Source: Candidatus Saccharicenans subterraneus
Lineage (GTDB): Bacteria; Acidobacteriota; Aminicenantia; Aminicenantales; Saccharicenantaceae
Assembly: GCA_003426165.1 (NCBI GenBank)
Contig: QUAH01000010.1
Location: 1-64,000, forward strand
Direction of reading: 5' to 3'
Length of the DNA stretch: 64,000 bases
Within the stretch, counting starts at the first letter, position 1. Each line of letters starts with the position of its first letter. The notes beneath the pieces were generated by a model. It did no database searches. It worked only from the letters and a program-made list of their open reading frames with translations, and was not told the origin of the DNA. This document shows positions 43,598-56,721 of the stretch, piece by piece. The position numbers and the translations under genes are program-made.

Positions 43598-44458
43598 ATG
43601 GAAATCGCCAGAACGGTCAATGAGCTCCGGGAAAAGATCCTGGCCTGGAAAAAGCAGGGCCGGAAGATTGGCTTTGTCCCGACCATGGGTTATCTTCACG
43701 ATGGACACCTGAGCCTGGTACGGGAATCGAAGAAACGCTCGGACCTGACCGTGGTCTCCATCTTCGTCAATCCCAAGCAGTTCGGGCCGTCTGAAGATTA
43801 CAGGGTTTATCCACGCGACCTGGAGAGGGACAGGGCCCTGCTGGAGAGAGAGAATGTCGACCTGGTTTTCTATCCGCCCGTAGATGTCATGTATCCAGAA
43901 GGCTATAAAACCTACGTCGAAGTGGAAGACCTCCAGGACAGGCTCTGCGGGAAATCGCGCCCCGGGCATTTCAGGGGCGTCTGCACCGTGGTCCTCAAGC
44001 TCTTCAACCTGGTTCAGCCGGATGAAGCCTACTTCGGGTGGAAAGATGCCCAGCAGGTGATCATTCTCAGGAAGATGGTGGAAGACCTGAACGTGCCGGT
44101 AAAGATTGTGCCCCTGCCCCTCGTCCGCGACCACGACGGGCTGGCCCTGAGCTCCAGGAATACCTACCTCAGTCCAGAAGAAAGGCGGGCGGCCCTGGTC
44201 CTGAAGAAGAGCCTGGACCTGGCTGAAAAGCTGATCCTGGCAGGCGAAAAGGATGCCGGCAGAATAAAGGAGAAAATGATAGAATTGATAACGGCCGAGC
44301 CCCTGGCCAGGCTGGACTACGTGGAGATAGTTAAACTCAACAACCTGGAACCCCTGGAAAGGCTTGAGGGCGAAGCCCTGATTGCCCTGGCGGTCTTCAT
44401 CGGCCGGACCAGGCTGATCGATAATCTCAGGATTACCTCAGGAGGAATAGAAAAATGA
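43598..44458 (+). CDS. panC: Pantothenate synthetase
   Basis: 286 residues. GFVPTMGYLHDGHLSLV carries the ATP-binding HxGH-type motif, followed by VSIFVNPKQFGPSEDYRVYPR and FRGVCTVVLKLFNLVQPDEAYFGWKDAQQ, and the KMSK-like ALSSRNTYLS loop. It joins pantoate to beta-alanine. TTAAGGAGAAGG precedes the ATG. It overlaps panD by four bases (ATGA), so the pair is coupled. Confidence 0.96.
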   Translation: MEIARTVNELREKILAWKKQGRKIGFVPTMGYLHDGHLSLVRESKKRSDLTVVSIFVNPKQFGPSEDYRVYPRDLERDRALLERENVDLVFYPPVDVMYPEGYKTYVEVEDLQDRLCGKSRPGHFRGVCTVVLKLFNLVQPDEAYFGWKDAQQVIILRKMVEDLNVPVKIVPLPLVRDHDGLALSSRNTYLSPEERRAALVLKKSLDLAEKLILAGEKDAGRIKEKMIELITAEPLARLDYVEIVKLNNLEPLERLEGEALIALAVFIGRTRLIDNLRITSGGIEK

Positions 44459-44814
44459 TTATGCTTTACTTAAAATCAAAACTGCACCGGGCCAGGGTCA
44501 CTTACAGCGATATCAACTACGAAGGCAGCCTGGGCATAGATGAGAACCTGATGAAGGCGGCCGGGATGCGGGAATACGAGCGGGTGGAAATTTACAACGT
44601 GACCAACGGTGAAAGGTTTACCACCTATCTTGTCAAGGAGGAACCGGGCTCCGGCAAGATCGGCGTCTACGGGGCGGCCGCCCACAAGGCTAGGGAAGGG
44701 GACATCATCATCATTACCTCTTACTGCCACCTGAGCGAGGAAGAAGTTGATTTCCACCTGCCCAAGATCGTGCTGCTGGATGAGAATAACAGGATTAAAC
44801 AGATTAAGAACTAA
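44455..44814 (+). CDS. panD: Aspartate 1-decarboxylase (pyruvoyl)
   Basis: 119 residues. The self-cleavage site is Gly24-Ser25 in INYEGSLGID, which leaves the pyruvoyl group on the larger chain; KLHRARVT, VEIYNVTNGERFTTYLV and GVYGAAAHKAREGDIIII complete the fold. It makes beta-alanine for PanC. A GGAGGAAT ribosome site lies inside the end of panC. Confidence 0.95.
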   Translation: MIMLYLKSKLHRARVTYSDINYEGSLGIDENLMKAAGMREYERVEIYNVTNGERFTTYLVKEEPGSGKIGVYGAAAHKAREGDIIIITSYCHLSEEEVDFHLPKIVLLDENNRIKQIKN

Positions 44815-44886
44815 CCATAAAACCCGGGCCAGAAGAAATTCCTGATTGCCCACAAATTTTGAAGCCAGGCCTTCTAACCCGAAACC

Positions 44887-46350
<1,464 letters not shown>

Positions 46351-46373
46351 TTATGACCCTCCTGGCGGGTTCT

Positions 46374-48980
<2,607 letters not shown>

Positions 48981-49068
48981 TTACTAATTTTTAACAGAAT
49001 CCCGCCTTAAAGTCAATTAATGGCGGCAGTTATGGGAACGGGTCAGGCCTTAGGGACCGTAGATTTGG

Positions 49069-50322
49069 TCATCTGAGCCTGGATTTTAGTAAAAAGATGA
49101 GGCTGCCGGCGGCCAGGCAGAGCGTAACTATTGCCAGATTTGAGGTGCCGGATAAGAGCAGCGATAAACCGATTCCCAGGCACAGCACCAGCCCGGCGTA
49201 CGGGATCAAATCCGGATATTTCTTGGCCTGTCTCTCGAGACGCAGGGCGCTGATGTTGGCCAGCGAATAATAAAAGAGCAGGGAAAAAGAACTGATGGAA
49301 ACCACCCTGGCCAGGTCAAAGAAATAGGCCAGAAGGGCCATGGTTACCCCGGAAGCCCAGACTCCGAGGAGTGGGGTTCGAGACCCTGGATGAACAACCT
49401 TGAGAGAGGAAGGTAAATCCTTTTCTCTGGCCATGGCAAATAGCATCCTGGAAATCCCCAGTATGGCCGTCAGCAGAACGCTGGCCGTGGCCAGGAGTCC
49501 ACCCAGGCTGACCAGGGGGCCTGTCCAGTTCAAACCGGTTTGCCTGATGGCCACCGATAGTGGTGCCCCGGAGTGGCTCAATTTTCCGGCACCGGCCAGG
49601 CCCAGGGCCACAAAAGTCACCAGAAAATAGACCCCGGTCGAAACCAGGAGGGAAATTATTATCGCCAAGGGAACATTCCTGGCCGGGTTCTTCACCTCTT
49701 CGGCCACGATGGCCACCCGGGCAAAGCCCTGAAAGGCAAAAAAGATGATGGCCGCTCCCAGGAAGATGCTGGGTGGAGAAAAGTGGAGAGGCTTGAAGTT
49801 TTCTGGCTTGATGAAAAACAGGCCAACGGAAAAGAAAATGAGCAGGATGGCCAGTTTGAGGATGACCAGGAGGTTATTAACCGCGGTTGATTCCTCTATT
49901 CCTATAGAGTTCAAAACGGTAAAAATCAAGATCAGGACCGCGGCCGTGAGATTTACGCCAATCCGGGTAAGGCCGGCGAGCTCCACCAGGTAGTGGGCAA
50001 AGCTCAGGGCCACCACCGCCCCGGAAAAAAGGTTGGAAACAACCCACATCCAGCCCACCAGGAAACCGGCAAAGGGCGAGATCAGTTGCCGGGAATAGTA
50101 GTAGATGCTGCCCTCGGCCGGCCGCCAGGAAATCAGCTGGATGAAGCTTAGAGCGGTCAGGAAGGTGGCTACCGCGGCCAGGCCGAGCGAAATCAGTAGA
50201 GCCGAGCCGGCCAGACCGGCGGCCACTCCGGTGACGGCAAAAATACCCGCTCCGACCGTGGCCCCGATGCTGATGGCCGAGGCGGAAAAAAGGCTCAAGC
50301 TCGGTTTAATGCCCGGCTTCAT
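49069..50322 (-). CDS. APC-family amino acid permease
   Basis: About twelve membrane helices over 417 residues. The first helix has SIGATVGAGIFAVTGVAAG, the glycine-rich substrate-binding break of APC transporters, and the sixth FFAFQGFARVAIVAEEVKNPARNVP is the family signature. I prefer ATG 50322; a GTG at 50346 has no ribosome site. Substrate is not readable; cationic or neutral amino acids are usual for this subgroup. It precedes secA on the same strand. Confidence 0.88.
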   Translation of the reverse strand: MKPGIKPSLSLFSASAISIGATVGAGIFAVTGVAAGLAGSALLISLGLAAVATFLTALSFIQLISWRPAEGSIYYYSRQLISPFAGFLVGWMWVVSNLFSGAVVALSFAHYLVELAGLTRIGVNLTAAVLILIFTVLNSIGIEESTAVNNLLVILKLAILLIFFSVGLFFIKPENFKPLHFSPPSIFLGAAIIFFAFQGFARVAIVAEEVKNPARNVPLAIIISLLVSTGVYFLVTFVALGLAGAGKLSHSGAPLSVAIRQTGLNWTGPLVSLGGLLATASVLLTAILGISRMLFAMAREKDLPSSLKVVHPGSRTPLLGVWASGVTMALLAYFFDLARVVSISSFSLLFYYSLANISALRLERQAKKYPDLIPYAGLVLCLGIGLSLLLSGTSNLAIVTLCLAAGSLIFLLKSRLR

Positions 50323-50432
50323 TTTTATCCCGGTTGAATGAAGCACGGTAGATATAATATCTTAAAATATGGCATTATAAAAATTGAGCCTGATTTCCTA
50401 CTTGATTATAAAATAAAGGCAGAGGAGGGAAA

Positions 50433-50666
50433 ATGAGAACAGCCAGGCTGATTGTGTTGATCATGGTGGTCATTCTTCTGGCCATAATCATAATTCAGAA
50501 CCGCGAGCCGGTTAAAACCCATTTTCTGCTCGCCACGGTGGAAATGCCGCATATACTGCTCCTGCTGATTACGGCCGCGGCCGGTTTCGTGGCCGGAGTG
50601 ATGGTGGCCCTGCTGTCGGAGCGCAAAAGGGCCAAAAAGGAAAAACTCAGCCAGCAGCAACCTTAA
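50433..50666 (+). CDS. LapA-like (DUF1049) small membrane protein
   Basis: 77 residues with two membrane helices (ARLIVLIMVVILLAIIIIQN and HILLLLITAAAGFVAGVMVAL) linked by NREPVKTHFLLATVEMP, the LapA pattern, ending in a basic tail. LapA proteins assist lipopolysaccharide assembly. AGAGGAGGG precedes the ATG. It is divergent from the APC permease. Confidence 0.85.
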   Translation: MRTARLIVLIMVVILLAIIIIQNREPVKTHFLLATVEMPHILLLLITAAAGFVAGVMVALLSERKRAKKEKLSQQQP

Positions 50667-50892
50667 TAAACCTTGGATAAAAGACCGAAGAGAAAATCCT
50701 GCTGGTCAATAAGGATTCTTTCCCGCCTGCAGGCATAAGTCTTCCTGAAAATAAAACTAAACTGATTGTTATCGAGTCCTAAAGATATTCAGACCTGATT
50801 ATTAAGATTGCCTTTGAGCCTATGTGGTTTTAAGTAAAATACGACTCTGGTGAATTGGTCTCATAAGAAGATGCGCAAATCTATCAAACTGG

Positions 50893-50921
50893 TTGACAAA
50901 AAGGTGGAAAGTTCATAAAAA
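50893..50921 (+). promoter_or_regulatory. Likely promoter of the lactate permease gene
   Basis: TTGACA (50893-50898), a 17-base spacer, TAAAAA (50916-50921), 33 bases before the GTG start. The 287-base gap upstream contains no gene. Confidence 0.45.
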
Positions 50922-50953
50922 AGTTTTCATAATTCTCTGAAGGTAGTCGTCAA

Positions 50954-52597
50954 GTGCCCTGGGCGCAGGTTTATGACCCGGTTAAGGCTCCCTGGCTATC
51001 AACCCTGCTGGCTGCGCTTCCCATAATCGTTTTGCTCGGCGGACTGGCCTTTCTGAAACTTAAAGCACATGTGGCCGCTCTGGCCGGGCTTTCTGCCTCA
51101 GTTCTTATTTCACTTCTGGCTTTCAGGATGCCAGCAGATAAGACTCTTCTATCAACCGGATTCGGAGCTGCCTATGGACTTTTTCCCATCGGCTGGATAA
51201 TTCTCAACGCCATCTTTCTCTATGAGCTGTGCCAGGACAGGGGAGCCATCCAGGTGCTCAGGGAAAACATGGCCGGCATAACCGCCGACCGCAGGCTGCA
51301 GCTGTTGCTGATTGCCTTTTCTTTCGGAGCTTTTTTTGAGAGCGCGGCCGGGTTTGGAACACCGGTGGCCATAACCGCCGCCCTGCTCATCGGCCTGGGT
51401 TTTCCGCCGCTCCAGGCTTCGGGCCTGTCGCTGATCGCCAACACGGCTCCCGTAGCTTACGGCGCACTGGGCACCCCGATTGTCGCCCTGGCCGCGGTTA
51501 CCGGTCTTGACCTGCATCAGCTGAGCGCCATGGTCGGCCGCCAGCTGCCGTTTTTCTCGGTGCTGGTGCCTTTTTGGTTGCTGGCAGTTTTTTGTGGTTT
51601 AGGAAAAATGAAAGAAGTCTGGCCGGCGGCCCTGACCGCCGGACTGTCCTTTGCTATACCCCAAGCGCTTATTGCCAACTTCCATGGGCCCTGGTTGGCC
51701 GGTGTGGTCTCATCCTTAATCTCGATAACAGCCCTGATTACCCTGTTTAAGTTCTGGAAACCAAAAAAAATCTATTCGCCCGAGGAAATCAACCGGGGTG
51801 ACCTGGCTCAAAATAAGCAGAGTGCGCTGAATCAAAGGGCTCTGCTGGCCGCGGCCGCTCCCTGGCTGGTGCTGAGCCTGGTTATTTTCATCTGGGGAAT
51901 TCCGCAGTTCAAGAAACTCCTGGACGGTATTCTGGCTCCGTCATTGGCGGTGCCCGGTCTTCACCAGCAGATCTTAAGAATGCCGCCGGTGAGCCCGGCG
52001 CCGGCTCCGGAACCGGCCGTTTTCCGTTTCAATTTTCTATCCTTCACTGGTACCGGGATCCTGGTGGCGGCCATCATCAGCGGCTTGATGATGAAGTTCA
52101 GCCTTAAAAGAATGCTTCAGGTTTACTGGAAAACGCTCAATCGGGTGCGCTTTTCTCTGCTCACCGTGGCGGCCATGTTAGCCCTGGGTTATGTCACCAG
52201 GTATTCCGGAATGGATGCCACCCTGGGACTGGCCTTTGCCAGGACCGGAGTGCTTTATCCGTTCTTTGGCACAATGCTCGGCTGGCTGGGTGTGGCCCTG
52301 ACCGGTTCGGATACCTCATCCAACGTGCTTTTCGGGAGTCTCCAGAAAATCACCGCCCAGCAGCTCGGCCTGAGCCCGGTGCTGATGGCCGCGGCCAATA
52401 GCTCTGGCGGCGTAATGGGTAAGATGATAGATGCCCAGAGCATAGTGGTGGCCAGCACCGCCACGCGCTGGTATGGACATGAAGGCAATATTCTGCGCTA
52501 TGTTTTCTGGCACAGCCTGATCCTGGCCAGCCTGGTGGCCTTATTGATCTTCCTTCAGGCCTACGTTTATCCATTTGTCCGCTTGGTTATACATTAA
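50954..52597 (+). CDS. L-lactate permease family transporter
   Basis: 547 residues and about thirteen membrane helices, starting at GTG 50954 after GAAGGTAG. WAQVYDPV near the start, FGAFFESAAGFGTPVAITAALLIGLGFPPLQASGLSLIANTAPVAYGALGTPI and TGSDTSSNVLFGSLQ are hallmarks of the LctP/LldP family, which brings in lactate or glycolate with protons. No lactate dehydrogenase is adjacent. It stands alone. Confidence 0.93.
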   Translation: MPWAQVYDPVKAPWLSTLLAALPIIVLLGGLAFLKLKAHVAALAGLSASVLISLLAFRMPADKTLLSTGFGAAYGLFPIGWIILNAIFLYELCQDRGAIQVLRENMAGITADRRLQLLLIAFSFGAFFESAAGFGTPVAITAALLIGLGFPPLQASGLSLIANTAPVAYGALGTPIVALAAVTGLDLHQLSAMVGRQLPFFSVLVPFWLLAVFCGLGKMKEVWPAALTAGLSFAIPQALIANFHGPWLAGVVSSLISITALITLFKFWKPKKIYSPEEINRGDLAQNKQSALNQRALLAAAAPWLVLSLVIFIWGIPQFKKLLDGILAPSLAVPGLHQQILRMPPVSPAPAPEPAVFRFNFLSFTGTGILVAAIISGLMMKFSLKRMLQVYWKTLNRVRFSLLTVAAMLALGYVTRYSGMDATLGLAFARTGVLYPFFGTMLGWLGVALTGSDTSSNVLFGSLQKITAQQLGLSPVLMAAANSSGGVMGKMIDAQSIVVASTATRWYGHEGNILRYVFWHSLILASLVALLIFLQAYVYPFVRLVIH

Positions 52598-52800
52598 AGC
52601 CATCGCCTCCCGGCTGTTTTAAGCATGTTTATCCTGAGCTTGAAGCTTAGGTGAGCGTTTTCCAACCCGCGACTTTATTAAGGGATCCGGGAAAGGAGAA
52701 AGAAAAGGTGGCTCTTAAATTTACTCGGGGTTATGTTTTACAGGACATGGAATCGGCCACCGGGAAACCTTCTTGAAAGGGATGAGCACTTACCTGGCAC

Positions 52801-53337
52801 TTATAGGGAATTTATGAGCTGGTCCCAGCCGGCCAGGAATTCCCTGATCTGGACCATAAGCCTTTTTCTCTTGAAAAAGATGACGCCGGCTACCCACAGT
52901 ACGAAAAATCTCCGCCAGAACACCGATTCCAGCCAGATCGTTCTGAAGCCCAGCAGGATGTAGAGGAAATGAAAGGCCTGGTTGACATGGATGGACCTGG
53001 TCAGCCCGAAAGCCAGTATATTTATGCCAACAAAACCCATAAAGAAAGTCCAGGTATAGTGTCCCAGGATGGTTCCATAAGCCAGGGTGATTATGTATAT
53101 TACCCAGTCAACCCAGCCGTCGAGCCTGGCCAGGTGCCCGGGCCGGTAGCTCCTGCGGGCGAAATAACCGTCGAGGCAATCGCTCAGCCAGCAGCAAAAA
53201 ATAATGACCAGGAACAGGTCCAGAACTGTCCGCCCCTGCCAAAGGATCAGGCCGAGGAATACAGCCATAAGACCTCTGGCCGAGGTAAGTAAATCGGCGA
53301 TGAAATATCCCCGGCGATGTATATAATCGGCCAGCAT
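52801..53337 (-). CDS. CDP-alcohol phosphatidyltransferase-like membrane protein, motif variant
   Basis: 178 residues with about five membrane helices. The family motif is D-x2-DG-x2-AR-x8-G-x3-D-x3-D. Here the segment is DCLDGYFARRSYRPGHLARLDGWVD: the four aspartates and AR are kept, but the spacer is one residue shorter and the Gly is Leu. The enzyme may still join a CDP-alcohol to an acceptor alcohol; activity is uncertain. GGTGAGGG precedes the ATG. Its neighbours are unrelated. Confidence 0.7.
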   Translation of the reverse strand: MLADYIHRRGYFIADLLTSARGLMAVFLGLILWQGRTVLDLFLVIIFCCWLSDCLDGYFARRSYRPGHLARLDGWVDWVIYIITLAYGTILGHYTWTFFMGFVGINILAFGLTRSIHVNQAFHFLYILLGFRTIWLESVFWRRFFVLWVAGVIFFKRKRLMVQIREFLAGWDQLINSL

Positions 53338-53449
53338 GGTTCAAGCCCTCACCACGAGCCTGAATCAGCCTTACCATAGTTATTTTAGCTTGAAGGATTT
53401 TAGCGATTCAACCTGGCCGGCTTGAAGCCAGGCAGACCCGGTCCGGACT

Positions 53450-53653
53450 TTAAGACCGGGGTTTTCTGGGGGATAGGGCAAGCTCGACTGCCAGGCCGAA
53501 AATCAAGCCGGTGCCGACTCCGACCGCCAGCCAGAGGACTACATTTTGCGAAACCAGCCCGATCAGGGCCCCGGCCAGGGATCCGGCGGTCAGCCCGACC
53601 GCTACTCCCATTGCCAGCCTGATTTTTTTCCCTTCCCCCGGGGAGTGGCTCAA
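53450..53653 (-). CDS. Small two-helix membrane protein
   Basis: An in-frame TTG at 53653 sits six bases after AAGGAG and gives about 67 residues; the longer GTG start at 53701 overlaps the neighbour and adds a non-hydrophobic leader. The protein has two glycine-rich helices (RLAMGVAVGLTAGSLAGALIGLV, VVLWLAVGVGTGLIFGLAVEL) and a basic tail. No family recognised. It follows yjbQ on the same strand. Confidence 0.55.
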   Translation of the reverse strand: MSHSPGEGKKIRLAMGVAVGLTAGSLAGALIGLVSQNVVLWLAVGVGTGLIFGLAVELALSPRKPRS

Positions 53654-53697
53654 GGTATTCTCCTTACCCTTGATTCTACATATAATGAAATCCACCC

Positions 53698-54114
53698 TCA
53701 CTCGCCGATGATTTTTACCAGGACCCGCTTGCGGCGCTGGCCGTCGAACTCGCCGTAAAAAATCTTCTCCCAGGGGCCGAGGTCCAGCCGGCCGTTGGTT
53801 ATGGCCACCACCACTTCACGACCCATGACCGTCCGCTTGAGGTGGGCATCGGCGTTGGTCTCGCCGGTCAGGTTGTGGCGGTAAGAACCGGGGGAGTGGG
53901 GAGCCAGCTTTTCCAGCCACTGGAAAAAATCCTGGTGCAGACCGCTTTCATCGTCGTTTATGAAGACGCTGGCCGTGATATGCATGGCATTGACCAGGCA
54001 CAGGCCCTCCCTGATGCCACTCTTTCTGACAGCCTCTTCCACCCGGTCGGTGATATTTATCAGTTCCTGTCTTTTTTCGGTTTCAAACCAGAGGTATTCG
54101 GTCCAGCTTTTCAT
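53698..54114 (-). CDS. YjbQ/UPF0047 family protein
   Basis: 138 residues. [86 protein letters not shown] matches the UPF0047 fold over its whole length. A weak thiamin-phosphate synthase activity is known for E. coli YjbQ; the cellular role is unsettled. GGTGGAGG precedes the ATG. Confidence 0.9.
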   Translation of the reverse strand: MKSWTEYLWFETEKRQELINITDRVEEAVRKSGIREGLCLVNAMHITASVFINDDESGLHQDFFQWLEKLAPHSPGSYRHNLTGETNADAHLKRTVMGREVVVAITNGRLDLGPWEKIFYGEFDGQRRKRVLVKIIGE

Positions 54115-54151
54115 CTTTCAAACCTCCACCTTGCGGGGTAATATATTTTGC

Positions 54152-54187
54152 AAAAAAAAGGCCGGGAACAGGAAACTGCTCCCGGCC
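54152..54187 (-). terminator. Intrinsic terminator after the S46 peptidase gene
   Basis: On the minus strand GGCCGGGA (complement of 54180-54187) pairs with TCCCGGCC (complement of 54160-54167), an inner CAG/CTG stem carries a four-base loop, and eight U follow (54152-54159). It begins 18 bases past the stop codon at 54205. Confidence 0.85.
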
Positions 54188-54204
54188 GTAAAATCACATT
54201 CTCA

Positions 54205-56256
54205 TTATTTCCCCAGCAACTCGTCCACCAGCGGCTTGGCGTCATAGACCTTCAGCAGGGCTTCGATAATCCCGTCAGCATGCACCATGACCGAGCGGGA
54301 GATTTTCTCCTCGTAGACGAACCTGGTCGGCAGCGACTGGATGTTGCCATCAAAAAGAGCTCCGACGAATTCTCCCTTCCGGTTGACCACGGGCGAGCCG
54401 GAATTGCCGCCGATGGAGTCGATGGTGGCCACGAAGTTAATGGGCACGTTAAGGTTGAGCGAGGCTTTCCGTTTAAGCCAGAGTTCGGGCAGCGACCAGG
54501 GAGCCTGGAAGTTCTTTTCCTGGGCCTTTCGGTACAGGCCGGCAAAGTTGGTCTGGAAGGGAATTTTCTTTCCGTCTTCCAGGTAACCTTTAACCACCCC
54601 GAAGCTCAATCTCAGGGTGCCGGTGGCATCGGGCGGAATGGAGGTCCCCTTCAGCTTGAACAGGGCCCTGGCCACCAGGGTGCCGTTCTTGGTTTCCACG
54701 GCCTGGACTCTCTTTTCGTAGCGCTCGCGGGTTCCCTGGGAGATCGGTTCCACCAGGAGGGCTAGCTTGATCATCGGGTCGTTGCACAGGTTGATGGCCT
54801 CGGCCCCGCCCTCGGACAGCTTCTTTCTGAATTCCGGGTCCTTCAGCCTGGTCCCGGAAATCAGGGCCCTGGCCGCTTCTTCCGGAGTCTGGCCGCCCAG
54901 GATCCATTTGGTTTCCTGGAGGTCGGGCAGCTGTTCCTTTAAGAGCTTCAGGGAGTCGGTGAGCTTGACGATTTCAAAATCGTCATGGATCTCAGCTGGC
55001 ATGCGGCCGCCGCCCATCTCGGGCGCGCCGGCCGGCCTCTCTCTCTGGGCCGCCCTGACCAGGGACCTGGCCAGGTTGAAATAGACCGTGTTGAAGGCGT
55101 TGGCCCTTTCAAACAGCATGTACTCCTTGAAGAAAGAGGCGTATTCCTTCTGGGCCTGGGCAATTTCCTCCCAGGCCTGGCCGAATTCCCTGGCCAGTTC
55201 CGGGTCGGCGGCAATGGCCTTGCGGATGGCCTGTTCTTCGGCCAGCTTCCTGGCCATCAGCTCTTTATCCAGGAGACCGGAGTTATAGCCGATGGTGGCC
55301 TTCAGGCTATTTTCCACGCCAAACAGGGTGTTCAGGGCAATTCTTTCCTGCTCGGGTCCCCGTTTAGCATATTCATGAAGAACGGCCTGCCTTCTCTTCA
55401 GGTTGGCAATGGTGAATGGATAGTTAACATCCCTGAGAAAGAGAAGCTGGTCGTAGGTCAGCAGCCGGCCGGTAGAACCGGGATTGCCGGAGCAGAAGAC
55501 CAGGTCGCCCTCCCGGAGCGGGGAGGTTTTCCATTTCAGGTAATGGGGAGTCTTGAGCGGCTGGTCGTTCTCGTACACCCTGAATATGGATATGTCAAGG
55601 TCGAAGCGGGGATAGGTGAAGTTGTCCGGGTCTCCGCCAAAGAAGGCAATTTCTTCTTCGGGCGCAAAAACCAGCCGGACATCGTTGTAGATCTTGTACT
55701 TGTAAAGGTGGTACATGCTGCCGGAATAGAGGGAGACCACCTGGCAGCGCAGGCCGGACTTATCGCTGGCTTCCTTCTGGATTTCTCCGATTATTTTCTG
55801 CCTGGCGGCCATAACTTCCTGGGCGGACATCCCGGGCTTTTCCGAGCCCAGAACCTTATCGGTCACATCTTCAATTTCCTGGAGCACCCAGAGCTGGGTC
55901 CCGGGACACTTCAGCTCTTCCTGCCGGGTCCTGGCGTAAAAACCGGTCTTGATCAGGTTGCGCTCGGCCGTGGACAGGTTCTGGATGGCTCCGCGGCCGA
56001 CGTGGTGGTTGGTCAGCACCAGGCCGTCGGGCGAGACGAAAGAGGCCGAGGCTCCACCGAAGCGGACCGAGGCCAGGCGAAGATGGTTTAACCAGTCATC
56101 GGTGACTCTGAAATTGTATTTCTTGGCCAGGTAATCTTTTGGGACAAGGTTGTAGGGCCACATGCCCTCGTCGGCTGCCAGCGGGATGAGCAGCCAGAGG
56201 AACAGGGCCAGCAGGGCCAATGAAACTTTTAATTTAGCGGTACGAAATCTATTCAT
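54205..56256 (-). CDS. S46 family dipeptidyl-peptidase (DPP7/DPP11 type)
   Basis: 683 residues; signal peptide cut near LAADEG. The trypsin-like catalytic His is in LTNHHVGRGA (about H85), and the nucleophile is S619 in GGNSGSPVVN; the helical cap between is typical of S46. These periplasmic enzymes remove dipeptides from the N-terminus of peptides for growth on protein. The C-terminal VMVHADGII has Gly near the position that is Arg in acidic-residue-specific DPP11, so broad hydrophobic specificity (DPP7-like) is more likely. AGGAGG precedes the ATG. Confidence 0.92.
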   Translation of the reverse strand: MNRFRTAKLKVSLALLALFLWLLIPLAADEGMWPYNLVPKDYLAKKYNFRVTDDWLNHLRLASVRFGGASASFVSPDGLVLTNHHVGRGAIQNLSTAERNLIKTGFYARTRQEELKCPGTQLWVLQEIEDVTDKVLGSEKPGMSAQEVMAARQKIIGEIQKEASDKSGLRCQVVSLYSGSMYHLYKYKIYNDVRLVFAPEEEIAFFGGDPDNFTYPRFDLDISIFRVYENDQPLKTPHYLKWKTSPLREGDLVFCSGNPGSTGRLLTYDQLLFLRDVNYPFTIANLKRRQAVLHEYAKRGPEQERIALNTLFGVENSLKATIGYNSGLLDKELMARKLAEEQAIRKAIAADPELAREFGQAWEEIAQAQKEYASFFKEYMLFERANAFNTVYFNLARSLVRAAQRERPAGAPEMGGGRMPAEIHDDFEIVKLTDSLKLLKEQLPDLQETKWILGGQTPEEAARALISGTRLKDPEFRKKLSEGGAEAINLCNDPMIKLALLVEPISQGTRERYEKRVQAVETKNGTLVARALFKLKGTSIPPDATGTLRLSFGVVKGYLEDGKKIPFQTNFAGLYRKAQEKNFQAPWSLPELWLKRKASLNLNVPINFVATIDSIGGNSGSPVVNRKGEFVGALFDGNIQSLPTRFVYEEKISRSVMVHADGIIEALLKVYDAKPLVDELLGK

Positions 56257-56421
56257 GATGACCTCCTGACCAGAGCATTATGGCAGATTGCCGGGGAAAA
56301 TTAAAGAGAGGAAAGGTGAAGCCCGGTAAGTGGCGAGAATATAATACTTGAGAATCTCTAATACTTGCCGTCAGAAAAGCATATAATATACTGTTATTAT
56401 CGCTAACAATGAAAGAAGACC
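56257..56421. promoter_or_regulatory. Divergent intergenic region before feoA, with a direct repeat
   Basis: TAATACTTG occurs at 56342-56350 and 56359-56367, 17 bases apart, followed by a TATAAT at about 56392. Repeats on one face of the helix could be a regulator site for feoAB. No Fur-box consensus is obvious. Confidence 0.3.
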
Positions 56422-56721
56422 ATGTTTGGACATAGAAAAAATCAGACTGAATCGCCTCCGGTAACCGGCCGGGTCTGTTCCTTGCTGGAGATTCCCCAGG
56501 GGCAGAAATTCAGGATCGTGGAGATAAAGGGTGGCCCGGGCCTGCACCGGCGGCTGCTGGCCCTGGGTTTTCACCGGGGGGACCTGGTGGCCCTCGACGG
56601 GGAAGCCCTGCTGGGCGGGCCGGTCCTGGTTAAGAACATAAAAAGCGACACCAGGATCGCCCTGGGCCGGAGGATTGCCCGGAAAATCCTGGTGGAGCCT
56701 GCCGACGAGAATGAACGATAG
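56422..56721 (+). CDS. feoA: Ferrous iron transport protein A
   Basis: 99 residues with an SH3-like core: LEIPQGQKFRIVEIKGGPGLHRRLLALGFHRGDLVAL, then VLVKNIKSDTRIALGRRIARKILV. FeoA stimulates FeoB. The N-terminal 20 residues are an extra polar extension. FeoB begins inside its last codons (overlap 11 bases), so translation is coupled. Confidence 0.92.
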   Translation: MFGHRKNQTESPPVTGRVCSLLEIPQGQKFRIVEIKGGPGLHRRLLALGFHRGDLVALDGEALLGGPVLVKNIKSDTRIALGRRIARKILVEPADENER

